DNA of 64,000 nucleotides, taken from assembly GCF_003635045.1 (NCBI RefSeq), contig NZ_RBXT01000001.1, forward strand, positions 558,001 through 622,000, written 5' to 3'. Positions 31,784 through 41,100 of this stretch are shown piece by piece. The DNA comes from Terracoccus luteus (GTDB lineage Bacteria; Actinomycetota; Actinomycetes; Actinomycetales; Dermatophilaceae). Position numbers and translations under genes: made by a program. The notes under the pieces are model-generated. The model did no database searches. It worked only from the letters and a program-made list of their open reading frames with translations, and was not told where the DNA came from. How positions within the stretch are numbered: the first letter of the stretch is position 1; each line of letters starts with the position of its first letter.

Positions 31784-33117
31784 CGCAGCGCCACGGCCGG
31801 CGCCCGGCTGCTGCCGGTGTGGCAGTGCAGCAGCACCCGCTTGCCCTCCGCCCGGAACTGCCGCAGCGCCGACGACGCGTCGTCGAGCACGAAGTCGAGG
31901 TGCGGGTTGGCGTCGGCGTCACCCGCGTCGCCGTTGAACCAGAACTCGATGTGGTCCCGCGGCGACATCCCCTCGGCCGGCACGTCGTCGAGCCCGAGCG
32001 GGCAGAGCGAGACGACCGCCTGCACACCGAGCTCGCGAGCGCGGCGCAGGTCGCTGATGCTGCCGAGCAGGATGTCGGGGTCGATGGGGTGCGGCAGGGC
32101 GAGGGACGGCACGTCCGGGTCGACCATCGTCGCGACCGACGGCCACTCGCCCGGACGACGGCCGCCGCGCACAGTCGAGACCGCGATCTCGACGAGGTCG
32201 TGGGCGCGGTACCCGGGCCAGCCGTGCACCATGCGCCGCCACTGCGTCGGGATCGCCGAAGCGCCGTACCGGGCGCCGAGCAGTGAACCCGCCACGGCCG
32301 CGACGGTGTCGGTGTCGTGGCCGGCCCGCACCGCTGCCTGCAGCCCGCGCTGCACGTGCATCGCCGAGCCGTCGCCACGGTCGGTCGTCGTGATCGCGGC
32401 CCAGGCCGCCTGCAGCGCCGTCACCGTGAAGCCGTTGTTCTGGAACTGACCCGGGTCCGCGCCGGTCGCCTCCTCGAGCCAGTCGGCCCAGCGCGCGCGG
32501 TTGCCGTCCGCGACGAGGTCGAGCCCGGCCGCGAGGTCGAGCGTCCCCTCGGTGACGGCCACGCGGATGGCCTCCGACCACAGCACCGACGAGTCGGACG
32601 CGAGATCGTCAGCGTGGGTGAGCCGGGCCACCGCCCGGGCCGCCGCGGCGGTCTTCTCGCGGTCGTCGAGGGCGAAGAGGCCCACGACCGAGGTGCGCAT
32701 GAGCGCCCCGTTGCCGGCCGTGTGGCCCGTCCGCGCGTGCAGGGCCTCGGCGGACGCGGTGAGCTGCTCGTGCGGGCGGCCCGGCAGCGAGGCGGCGTCG
32801 AGCAGCACGGTGCGGGTCTGCAGACCCACGTCGGTGGCACCCCCGGCCAGCCAGGCGACGAAGGCCTCCGCCACGGCATCCAGCCCGTCGGGCCCGGTGA
32901 GGTCGAGGCCTGCGGCGGCAGCCGTCGCGACGCACAGCGTCATCTGCGTGTCGTCGCTCCACTCGCCCGGGTCGTAGGGCCCGAGCCCGCCGCCCTTCAT
33001 GACGGCCTCCCCGACCGGGGGAGCGGCCATCTCGTACGGGACGCCGAGGGCGTCGCCGCAGGCCTCCCCGAGCAGGCATCCCGCTGCACGGTCGACGACG
33101 AGCGGGCTGACCGGCAC
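31669..33117 (-). CDS. ADP-ribosylglycohydrolase fused to a dual-specificity phosphatase-like domain
   Basis: A 482-residue two-domain protein. Residues about 1-310 are an ADP-ribosylglycohydrolase (DraG/ARH family): GEACGDALGVPYE, EWSDDTQMTL with paired metal-binding Asp, GNGALMR, THADDLASDSSVLW and the second metal motif GHDTDTVAAVAGSLLGARYG. Residues about 345-482 are a cysteine-phosphatase-like domain with the P-loop LLHCHTGSSRAPAVAL (HCxxGxxR) and an upstream acidic loop. It would remove ADP-ribose from a target and possibly dephosphorylate a linked product. GTG at 33117 has AAGGAGGT just upstream. The 3' end overlaps the helicase gene by 115 bp. Confidence 0.85.
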   Translation of the reverse strand: MPVSPLVVDRAAGCLLGEACGDALGVPYEMAAPPVGEAVMKGGGLGPYDPGEWSDDTQMTLCVATAAAAGLDLTGPDGLDAVAEAFVAWLAGGATDVGLQTRTVLLDAASLPGRPHEQLTASAEALHARTGHTAGNGALMRTSVVGLFALDDREKTAAAARAVARLTHADDLASDSSVLWSEAIRVAVTEGTLDLAAGLDLVADGNRARWADWLEEATGADPGQFQNNGFTVTALQAAWAAITTTDRGDGSAMHVQRGLQAAVRAGHDTDTVAAVAGSLLGARYGASAIPTQWRRMVHGWPGYRAHDLVEIAVSTVRGGRRPGEWPSVATMVDPDVPSLALPHPIDPDILLGSISDLRRARELGVQAVVSLCPLGLDDVPAEGMSPRDHIEFWFNGDAGDADANPHLDFVLDDASSALRQFRAEGKRVLLHCHTGSSRAPAVALRYAVDLGVAPELAQTSIRSAVPDVRAEGRLWEVAAHGE

Positions 33118-33244
33118 GTGACCTCCTTCGCGCGCCGGCCTCGTACCGGCGTCGTCGCACGACGTGCCACGCGGCGCGTCGAGGCGCAATCTACGGGGTC
33201 GGCGGGCGCCGGGGCGCACCAGCGGCACGACGTAGGATGCCGCC

Positions 33245-33607
33245 GTGCTCCAACCCCTGACCGTCGGGCTGCTCGTCGCCTGCGCCGCGCTCGCCCTGGC
33301 GTCGGCCCACCACCTCGTGCGGCGCCTGCTCATCGACAACCTGCTCATCATCATCGCCCTCGTCGTCGAGCTCGGCCTGCTCGTCCAGCTCGTCCTCGGG
33401 CTCGGCCGCTCGGGCGCCATCGCCGACGGCGGCGAGCGGGCGACGTTCATCGCCTACCTCTTCACGGTCCTCGTCGTGCCGCCCGCGGCCGTCTTCATCG
33501 CCATCAAGGAACGCGGCCGCTGGGCCATGGGCATCATGGTCTCGGGCGCCCTGGTCGTCATGATCCTCGTCGGCCGCCTGCAGCAGGTGTGGAGCCTCAA
33601 TGTCTGA
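33245..33607 (+). CDS. Small integral membrane protein
   Basis: Not recognised. The 120-residue product has three to four hydrophobic spans (about residues 5-20, 30-52, 66-86 and 94-112) and one short loop rich in Gly. The GTG start at 33245 has TAGGAT a few bases upstream in the place of a -10 hexamer for leaderless transcription. It is co-transcribed with the next gene, whose ATG overlaps its stop. The divergent ADP-ribosylglycohydrolase gene begins 127 bp upstream. Confidence 0.7.
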   Translation: MLQPLTVGLLVACAALALASAHHLVRRLLIDNLLIIIALVVELGLLVQLVLGLGRSGAIADGGERATFIAYLFTVLVVPPAAVFIAIKERGRWAMGIMVSGALVVMILVGRLQQVWSLNV

Positions 33608-34022
33608 GCCGGATGCCGGGCCGCACACCGGGCGTGGACCCGGCCGCCTGCTCGTCGCCGTCTACGGCCTGCTCGCCCTCGCGGCCACCGGCCGGTCGAT
33701 CCTGCAGATCAGCGAGTACTTCGACCGGGCCCCCGTCTCGTACGTCATGTCGGCCCTCGCGGCCGTGATCTACGTCGTCGCGACCGTCGGCCTTGCCCGC
33801 GGAGACCGCTCGTCGGTGCGCCTGGCCACCGTCGCGCTCACCGTCGAGCTCGCCGGCGTGCTCGTCGTGGGCGCCCTCTCGTACGCGCTGCCCTCGGCGT
33901 TCCCCGACAAGACCGTCTGGTCGCACTTCGGCGCCGGCTACGGCTACGTGCCGCTGCTGCTGCCGGTTCTCGGGCTGTGGTGGATCCGGCACACGCGCCG
34001 ACGCGCGGCGCTCACCTCCTGA
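33600..34022 (+). CDS. Integral membrane protein
   Basis: Not recognised as a characterised family. The 140-residue product has four predicted spans (about 16-34, 46-64, 72-92 and 108-126) after a short cytoplasmic leader, ending with a basic WWIRHTRRRAA tail that fits the positive-inside rule. Start ATG overlaps the preceding gene's stop, so the two small membrane proteins are translationally coupled and may form a complex. Confidence 0.72.
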   Translation: MSEPDAGPHTGRGPGRLLVAVYGLLALAATGRSILQISEYFDRAPVSYVMSALAAVIYVVATVGLARGDRSSVRLATVALTVELAGVLVVGALSYALPSAFPDKTVWSHFGAGYGYVPLLLPVLGLWWIRHTRRRAALTS

Positions 34023-34106
34023 CGACCGCGCTCGCCCCCGCCTCCCGACGACCGTGGCCCCGCACGCCGTCGGGTGCGGGTCCGCCCCGCCGATAGGGTG
34101 ACGGCC

Positions 34107-35306
34107 ATGACCGCCCTGACCTCCCGGACCGGCCCCCTCACCGTGCGGCCCATCACCGCCGACGAGGAGCTCGCGACGCTGCTCGAGGTCGGCGGCAGCT
34201 TCCTGCAGACGCCGAGCTGGGCCGCCTCCAAGCCCGACTGGCGGCGGCAGTACCTCGGCTGGTTCGACGCCGAGGGCACCCGCGTCGGTGCGGGCCTCGT
34301 GCTCGCCCGCCCCGTGCCGCGTACCCGCCGCTCCTTCGCGTACCTGCCGGAGGGGCCGGGCCTGCCGTGGGACGAGGTGGCGAAGGACCCGGCCGCCTGG
34401 TTCGACCCGCTGACCGACTGGGCCCGCGGCGCGGGCGCCTTCGCCCTGCGCGTCGGCTGCCCGGTCACGTCGCGGACGTGGGCGCCCGACGTCGTCAAGA
34501 AGCAGATTGGCGAGGGCGGGCTGCTGTCGTTCACGAGCCTGCCGCCGGCGTTCGACAACCCGTCGGCCCGGGCGCTCGAGACCTACCTCGACGGCGCCGG
34601 CTGGACGCCGATCGGCTGGGGCACGAGCAATGCCGTCGGCCAGCCCCGCTTCCTGTGCATCGTCGACCTCGAGGGCCGCGACGCGCCCACGGTGCTGCGC
34701 TCGATGAACCAGCAGTGGCGGCGCAACATCAAGAAGGCGGAGAAGGCCGGGGTCGAGGTGGTCGTCCGAGGCCTCGAGGGCCTCGACGCCTTCTACGAGC
34801 AGTACACCGAGTCGGCCCACCGCGACGGCTTCTTCCCCCGGCCGAAGTTCTACTTCGAGCGGATCATGAAGGCGTTCGCCGCTGACCCCCGCGTCGACGC
34901 GTCCTTCTACGAGGCCAACGTCGCCGGTGACGTGCTCGCGTCCGCGCTCATGATCCGTGTGGGCCCGACGTTCTCCTACCTCTACGGTGGCTCGACGAGC
35001 CGCAACCGCGACGCGCGCGCCTCGAACGCTCTGCAGTGGAAGGCGATCCGTGACGCCATCGACCTCGGCTGCACGGCCTACGACTTCCGCGGCTTCAACA
35101 CCTCGCTCGGCGCCACCTCGCCGCTGACCGGCCTGCTGCTCTTCAAGCTCGGGGCCGGCGCCGACGTCGTCGAGAAGGTCGGCGAACGTGAGCTCGTCGT
35201 GAATCGCTTCTGGCACAAGGCGTTCGAGGCCGCGATGCAGGGCCGCACCCTGCTGACGACGTGGCGCAAGCGCGGTCAGCCGCAGTCCACCGAGGCCGAG
35301 GTCTGA
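34107..35306 (+). CDS. FemX/FemABX-family peptidyltransferase
   Basis: A 399-residue member of the FemABX family, which uses aminoacyl-tRNA to attach amino acids to lipid II or peptidoglycan stem peptides. Evidence is the tandem GNAT-like layout: FLQTPSWAASKPDWRRQYLGWFD near the start, QQWRRNIKKAEKAGVEV and FYEQYTESAHRDGFFPR in the middle (typical Fem blocks), and the YLYGGSTSRNRDARASNALQWKAIRDAIDLGCTAYDFRG-like C-terminal half, split here at positions about 300-340. ATG at 34107 has TAGGGT eight bases upstream, suggesting a leaderless transcript. Whether it adds Gly, Ser or Ala cannot be read. Confidence 0.85.
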   Translation: MTALTSRTGPLTVRPITADEELATLLEVGGSFLQTPSWAASKPDWRRQYLGWFDAEGTRVGAGLVLARPVPRTRRSFAYLPEGPGLPWDEVAKDPAAWFDPLTDWARGAGAFALRVGCPVTSRTWAPDVVKKQIGEGGLLSFTSLPPAFDNPSARALETYLDGAGWTPIGWGTSNAVGQPRFLCIVDLEGRDAPTVLRSMNQQWRRNIKKAEKAGVEVVVRGLEGLDAFYEQYTESAHRDGFFPRPKFYFERIMKAFAADPRVDASFYEANVAGDVLASALMIRVGPTFSYLYGGSTSRNRDARASNALQWKAIRDAIDLGCTAYDFRGFNTSLGATSPLTGLLLFKLGAGADVVEKVGERELVVNRFWHKAFEAAMQGRTLLTTWRKRGQPQSTEAEV

Positions 35307-35309
35307 GCC

Positions 35310-36224
35310 TCAGGTGCGCCGCACGTCGTAGTACGGGCTGAGGTAGCAGGTGACGTAGCCCTGCCCCTGCTGCGACATGACGACCACCCCGTCGACGAGC
35401 ACCCGACAGGTGACGTCTCCGCGGGAGCCCGCGCTGTCGTAGGGCACGCGCACCCGCAGGCTGTAGTAGTCGCTGCTCGTCGCCCGGCCCGGCACGGGCA
35501 CCTCGATGGCCAGCGGCCTGGTCTGCGCCGGGTACTCGAAGCGCTGGCGCGCCGCGTCGCTGAGCGACACCTCGATGGGCTGGCCCCCGGCCGCCCGCGC
35601 CTCGAAGCGGATCACCTTGGCGCCCGGGGTGATCGCCGTCACCGGCACACTCGGCGCGGGCAGCAGCGTCGGTCGCCCGGAGAGCGCACCACCGACGCTC
35701 GGGCGCGCCCGCGTCGTCGCGGACGCCCCGCGTCGGCCCGGTGACGTGGGCACGACCGGACGCGCCGTCACGGTCAGGCGGTCGGATGCCGTCGGGGCGG
35801 GGGTCGCGCTCGGCGCTCGCGTCGTCGACGGGGTGGCCTGGGGGTCGACCGGGGCGGGTAGAGCCGGCCGCGCCACCGGGTCGTCGATGGCTTCCGTGGC
35901 CGGCCGGGCGAGGCTGACGACGAGCCAGACGAGCAGCGGCACGACGACCAGGGCGGCCGCCAGGGCCAGCTGCCAGGGGCGGACCGTCACCCCGGGGGTG
36001 GCACCGGGCGGCGTGACGAAGCCCCCGGCATCCGCGCTGGTGGCCGACCTGCCCGTGGTCGCCGACGCGACCGGGCTCGGGACCGACGGCGTCGAGCGCT
36101 CGGGCACCCACGTCGGGGAGGGCGGGCCGACCGGCGGACCACCCGGAGTCACCGCGTCGTCGGGCGGCAGGTCGTCGGGGACCGGAGTGTCGTCGGGGAC
36201 GGACCCTCCGGGCGGCACGGTCAC
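35310..36224 (-). CDS. MmpS-like membrane protein, third of a tandem trio
   Basis: A 304-residue protein: a Pro/Thr-rich cytoplasmic N-terminus, one transmembrane span (PWQLALAAALVVVPLLVWLV, about residues 85-104), a Pro/Thr/Ser extracellular linker and a C-terminal beta-rich domain ending in VTCRVLVDGVVVMSQQGQGYVTCYL. The two Cys-containing strands resemble the MmpS accessory-protein fold. GTG at 36224 overlaps the stop of the upstream paralogue. The gene is convergent with the FemX-like gene, only 3 bp apart, and no terminator is evident. Confidence 0.7.
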   Translation of the reverse strand: MTVPPGGSVPDDTPVPDDLPPDDAVTPGGPPVGPPSPTWVPERSTPSVPSPVASATTGRSATSADAGGFVTPPGATPGVTVRPWQLALAAALVVVPLLVWLVVSLARPATEAIDDPVARPALPAPVDPQATPSTTRAPSATPAPTASDRLTVTARPVVPTSPGRRGASATTRARPSVGGALSGRPTLLPAPSVPVTAITPGAKVIRFEARAAGGQPIEVSLSDAARQRFEYPAQTRPLAIEVPVPGRATSSDYYSLRVRVPYDSAGSRGDVTCRVLVDGVVVMSQQGQGYVTCYLSPYYDVRRT

Positions 36225-37153
36225 GGGTTGCTGCGCGAGGTCGGCAGGGCGGTGGAGGTGACGTCGCAGCTGACCCGCGTCGTGCCGACCGCGTAGGCGA
36301 CGAGGACGTCGCCGGCCCAGGCCGAGCACGTCATCGTGCCGTCGCCCTCGTAGTCGGAGGCCGACACCGAGAGGTAGCGCGAGCGCGTGTTGTCGACCGG
36401 GAGGGAGACGGCGTAGGGGAGGGTCTGCTTCTCGAGCGTCTGGCTGCCACCGTCGGCGCCGTTGTAGAGCCGGACGTCGGCCACCCGCCCGGCGCCCTGG
36501 ATCTCGAAGCGCACCGACGACACGTTCGCGCTGAGCCGCGGCACCGGCGTCGGGGTGACGGGCAACGACGTGTTCGGCACGACGGAGGGACGGGTCCGCG
36601 AGCCCGAGGGGCCGTCGTCGTCGCCCGACCGGCTGACGAGCACCCCGGTGACGGCGGCGAAGACGACGACCGGGATGAGGAGCACGGCGAGGACGAGCGC
36701 GATCATCTTGCCGCCGCTCGGGCGACACCCGGACGGGGCGGTGGGAGGGGCCCAGCCGGGTCGGGGCGGGCCCACGGGCCGGCCGTCCGGACCGGTCACC
36801 CCGCCCGTCTGCGGCTCGTACCGGTAGCCGCCCTGGTCTCCCGCCCCCCACGGCGAGGTGGTGCCGCCCGAGGGCGGCCCCTGAGGTGCGGACTGAGGTG
36901 CGGACTGTGGTGCGGCCTGTGGTGCGGACTGAGGTGAGGGCTGGGGTCCGGCGGGCGTCCAGCTCGGCGACCACGACGGTCCGGCGGCCTGCGGGGCCGG
37001 GGGGACGCCGGGCGTGCCCGTCGTGCCCGTGTCGCCAATGTCGCCGGCCTCCTCCGGGAAGCTCACGTGGTCGTCGTCGGTCGGGTCGGGCACGTCGGCG
37101 GGCTCGTAGCCCGGCGCGAGCGGGTCGGGACGGAACGGCGGGATGTCGGACAC
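36221..37153 (-). CDS. MmpS-like membrane protein, second of a tandem trio
   Basis: A 310-residue paralogue of its neighbour: a long Pro/Gln/Ser-rich N-terminus (including a QSAPQAAP repeat from 12-bp DNA repeats near 36890-36940), a transmembrane span (KMIALVLAVLLIPVVVFAAVTGVLV, about residues 149-173), then a beta-rich domain with MTCSAWAGDVLVAYAVGTTRVSC. The paired Cys strands match those of the flanking genes. GTG at 37153 has GGGGAG eight bases upstream. No MmpL transporter is nearby, so the role is open. Confidence 0.7.
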   Translation of the reverse strand: MSDIPPFRPDPLAPGYEPADVPDPTDDDHVSFPEEAGDIGDTGTTGTPGVPPAPQAAGPSWSPSWTPAGPQPSPQSAPQAAPQSAPQSAPQGPPSGGTTSPWGAGDQGGYRYEPQTGGVTGPDGRPVGPPRPGWAPPTAPSGCRPSGGKMIALVLAVLLIPVVVFAAVTGVLVSRSGDDDGPSGSRTRPSVVPNTSLPVTPTPVPRLSANVSSVRFEIQGAGRVADVRLYNGADGGSQTLEKQTLPYAVSLPVDNTRSRYLSVSASDYEGDGTMTCSAWAGDVLVAYAVGTTRVSCDVTSTALPTSRSNP

Positions 37154-37255
37154 GATGATGCTCCCCTGGTCGTGTGTTCGGCGCGGTCCAATGTAGCGGC
37201 GCGCCTCTGAGCCGCGTCGCGACCGTACGGTTCCCGTCCCCGGCCGGCGAGGGCC

Positions 37256-38023
37256 TCAGCGTGCCCGCGACAACGGGACCGTGCACGTGACGGCCAGCAG
37301 CTCACCCGGCCCGTCGCTCACCGCCGCGGTCTGCAGCGACACCAGCGCCCCGTCGACCCGCACCTGGCACTGCAGGACGTCGCCGGCCGACAGGCCCGCC
37401 CACTGCGAGACGTCCACCCGCGCGGTGACCGAGCCCTGCGACCGGGTCAGCGTCGCGGGCTCGGAGGCGCTGCCGACCCGCTCCGTGTACGGCAGCGTGA
37501 CCTGCTGGGTCCGCCGCTGGCCCCCCTCCATGACCTCGATGTCCACCGGGGTGGCCGCGACGCTGCCCTCCGCCACGATCACGGTGCTGATCGAGGCGCC
37601 GGACGAGGGGACCGCCCCCACGACGGTGGCCGGGTCGACGACGGTCGGCCGACCGGTGCCGTCGTCGACCGACGCCCCGCCCATCGTCCGGGCCAGCCCT
37701 CGGCACTCCGGGCTGTCCTGGACGATGTTGCCCGACGCGTCGGCGTCGCACTGCACGTCGCCCATCCCGGCCCCGCCCCCGTACGCGCCGTGGTCGGTGC
37801 CGGAGTTCCCCCCGGTGCACATGCCCAGCGCCACGAACGCGCCGGCCGCCCACCACCAGCCCCGACGCGCCGACGAGCGGTGCCGCCGCGCGGTCTGCCA
37901 CGACGGGCCCTTCACCGGGTCGCCGGGGCGGGGCGCCCACGCCGACGGAGGCAGCTGCGGGGGCTCGCGCTCGTCGGAGAACGCCCGGTGCCGGTCGCTC
38001 TGCGGTACCTCGTCGTCGGGCAC
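37256..38023 (-). CDS. MmpS-like membrane protein, first of a tandem trio
   Basis: A 255-residue protein with the same plan: a charged N-terminus, a span with WWWAAGAFVALGMC (about residues 56-70), a Gly-rich linker with a short CDADASGNIVQDSPEC loop, then the beta domain ending LQCQVRVDGALVSL and LLAVTCTV. AGGAGG seven bases before GTG 38023 fixes the start. It is divergent from hrpA, with about 130 bp between. The three paralogues share layout but little identity, so the duplication is old. Confidence 0.7.
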   Translation of the reverse strand: MPDDEVPQSDRHRAFSDEREPPQLPPSAWAPRPGDPVKGPSWQTARRHRSSARRGWWWAAGAFVALGMCTGGNSGTDHGAYGGGAGMGDVQCDADASGNIVQDSPECRGLARTMGGASVDDGTGRPTVVDPATVVGAVPSSGASISTVIVAEGSVAATPVDIEVMEGGQRRTQQVTLPYTERVGSASEPATLTRSQGSVTARVDVSQWAGLSAGDVLQCQVRVDGALVSLQTAAVSDGPGELLAVTCTVPLSRAR

Positions 38024-38154
38024 GGCGTCCTCCTGGTGGGTGCCCGGGCTGCCTGCCCGGGCCACCGCTTCGAGGCGCCCGACGGCGCCGGCGTTCCCGT
38101 GGCGCGACGATATCCGTTCGGACCCGGCGCCGGGCCGACCTATCCTTGACGATC

Positions 38155-41100
38155 ATGTCCGACACGCGCCCCGCCACGGGCCCCGAGGCACCCTCGGCCC
38201 CGCGCCCCCGGCGTCGCGGCGGGCGCCGTCGCCCCCGCGCCACGGACGGCGGTCCGCAGGGCGACCGCACCACGCCGGATGCCGGTCGGCCCGGCCCCGA
38301 CGCCCGCACCCCGGGTGCCGCCCGGCCCGCATCGGATCGCCCCCGCCGCGACCGTCGCCCCGACCCCTCGCCCGAGCAGCGCGAGGCCCGTCGGGCGGCC
38401 CGGGCGGCGACGGTCCCGCCCATCACGTATCCCGAGCACCTGCCGGTCGTCGAGCGCCGCGACGACATCGCCGCCGCCATCCGCGACCACCAGGTCGTCG
38501 TCGTCGCCGGCGAGACGGGCTCGGGCAAGACGACGCAGCTGCCGAAGATCTGCCTCGAGCTCGGCCGCGGCCAGGGCGGCCAGATCGGGCACACGCAGCC
38601 CCGCCGCATCGCCGCCCGGGCCGTGGCCGAGCGCCTGGCCGACGAGCTCGACGTCGAGCTGGGCGGGGCCGTCGGCTACCAGGTCCGCTTCACCGACCAC
38701 GCCACCCGCGACACCCTCGTCAAGGTCATGACCGACGGCATCCTGCTCGCCGAGATGCAGCGTGACCGCGACCTGCGCCGCTACGACACGATCATCATCG
38801 ACGAGGCCCACGAGCGCAGCCTCAACATCGACTTCATCCTCGGCTACCTCAAGCAGCTGCTCCCGCGCCGCCCCGACCTCAAGGTCGTCATCACGTCGGC
38901 CACCATCGACCCCGAGAAGTTCGCGCGGCACTTCGCCGACCCGGTGACGGGGGAGCCGGCGCCGGTCATCGAGGTGTCGGGCCGCACCTTCCCCGTCGAG
39001 GTGCGCTACCGCCCCCTCGTCGACCCCGACCGGCCCGACGCCGAGGAGCGCGACCTCGTGCAGGGGGTCGTCGACGCCGTCGAGGAGCTGTGGACCGAGC
39101 GGCACACCGGAAGCAGCAGCGACATCCTCGTCTTCTTCTCCGGCGAGCGGGAGATCCGTGACGCCGCCGACGCCCTCAACGGGCTCAAGCTGCCGGTCAC
39201 CGAGGTCGTCCCCCTCTACGGGCGGCTGTCGGCGGCCGAGCAGCACCGGGTCTTCTCACGGCACACGGGCCGGCGGATCGTGCTGGCGACGAACGTCGCC
39301 GAGACCTCGCTCACCGTCCCCGGCATCCGCTACGTCGTCGACACGGGGACCGCGCGCATCAGCCGCTACAGCCAGCGCACCAAGGTGCAGCGGCTGCCGA
39401 TCGAGCCGATCAGCCAGGCGTCGGCGAACCAGCGCAGCGGTCGGTGCGGCCGCCTCGCCGACGGCATCGCCGTGCGCCTCTACAGCGAGGACGACTACGA
39501 CAGCCGCCCCGAGTTCACCGACCCCGAGATCCTGCGCACCAACCTCGCCTCGGTCATCCTGCAGATGACGAGCCTCGGCCTGGGCGACATCGCGCGCTTC
39601 CCGTTCGTGGACCCGCCCGACGGCCGCCAGATCGCCGACGGCGTGCGCCTGCTCGAGGAGCTGCAGGCCTTCGCCCCCGACGACGAGGAGGATGCCGGCC
39701 GCCCGGCCCCCGCGGGTCGGCGCCGACGCCCGGGCCGCCGCCTCACCCCCCTCGGTCGCACCATCGCGACCCTGCCCATCGACCCCCGCCACGCCCGCAT
39801 GGTCATCGAGGCCGACCGCCGCGGCGTGCTGCGCGAGGTGCTCGTCATCGTCGCGGCGCTGTCGATCCAGGACCCGCGCGAGCGGCCGCAGGAGAAGCAG
39901 GAGCTCGCCAACGCCGCGCACAAGCGCTTCGCCGACGAGACGAGCGACTTCCTCACGTGGCTCAACCTCTGGGCCTACCTCAAGGAGCAGCAGAAGGCCC
40001 TGAGCGGCAGCGCGTTCCGGCGGCTGTGCAAGAACGAGTTCCTCAACTACCTCCGGGTGCGCGAGTGGCAGGACCTCCACTCGCAGGTGCGCCAGGCGGC
40101 CAAGTCCGCCGGTCTCGAGGTCGCCCGCGGCAGCGCGCGCACCGACGGTGACACGACGCCGGCGACCGACACGGAGGAGCCGGGGGCCGAGGGCGCCGCG
40201 ACCGGTCGCGACGCGCACGGGAGCGTCGACGCGGATGCCGTTCACCAGAGCCTGCTCGCGGGTCTCCTCTCGCACGTCGGCGTGCGCGACGAGCAGAAGC
40301 GCGAGTACGCCGGGGCCCGCGGCGCCCGCTTCGGCATCAGCCCCGGCTCGGCGCTGTTCCGCAAGCAGCCCCAGTTCGTCATGGCCGAGGAGCTCGTCGA
40401 GACCTCGCGGCTCTGGGCCCGCATCAACGCCCGCATCGACCCGGTGTGGGCCGAGCAGCTGGGCGCGCACCTCGTCAAGCGGCAGTACTCCGAGCCCCGC
40501 TGGTCTGGCCGGCGCGGCTCGGCCGTCGCCACCGAGCGCGTCACCCTCTTCGGGGTGCCGCTCGTCGTCGGTCGCCTCGTCGGCCTCGGTGGCATCGACC
40601 CCGAGCTCGCCCGCGACCTGTTCATCCGGCACGCGCTCGTCGAGGGCGACTGGCACACCGAGCACGCCTTCCTGCGCGCCAACGCCGAGCTCGTCGAGCG
40701 GCTCGGCGAGCTGGAGGCCCGCACCCGCCGCCGTGACCTCGTCGTCGACGACAACACACTGGTCTCGTTCTACGACAAGCGGATCCCGGCCGAGGTCGTC
40801 AGCGGCCGGCACTTCGACTCGTGGTGGAAGAGCGTGCGCCGGCGCACGCCCGACCTGCTCACCTTCACCGAGGACCTGCTGCTGCGCGACGCCGCGGGCG
40901 AGCTGGCCACTGCCGACCACCCGACGACGTGGCGCCAGGGCGAGCTCGAGCTGCCCGTCACGTACCGCTTCGAGCCGGGGGCGCCCGACGACGGCGTGAC
41001 GGTGCACATCCCCGTCGACCGGCTCAACCAGGTGACGCCCGCCGGCTTCGAGTGGCAGGTGCCGGGGTTCCGCGAGGAGCTGGTCACCGGCCTCATCCGC

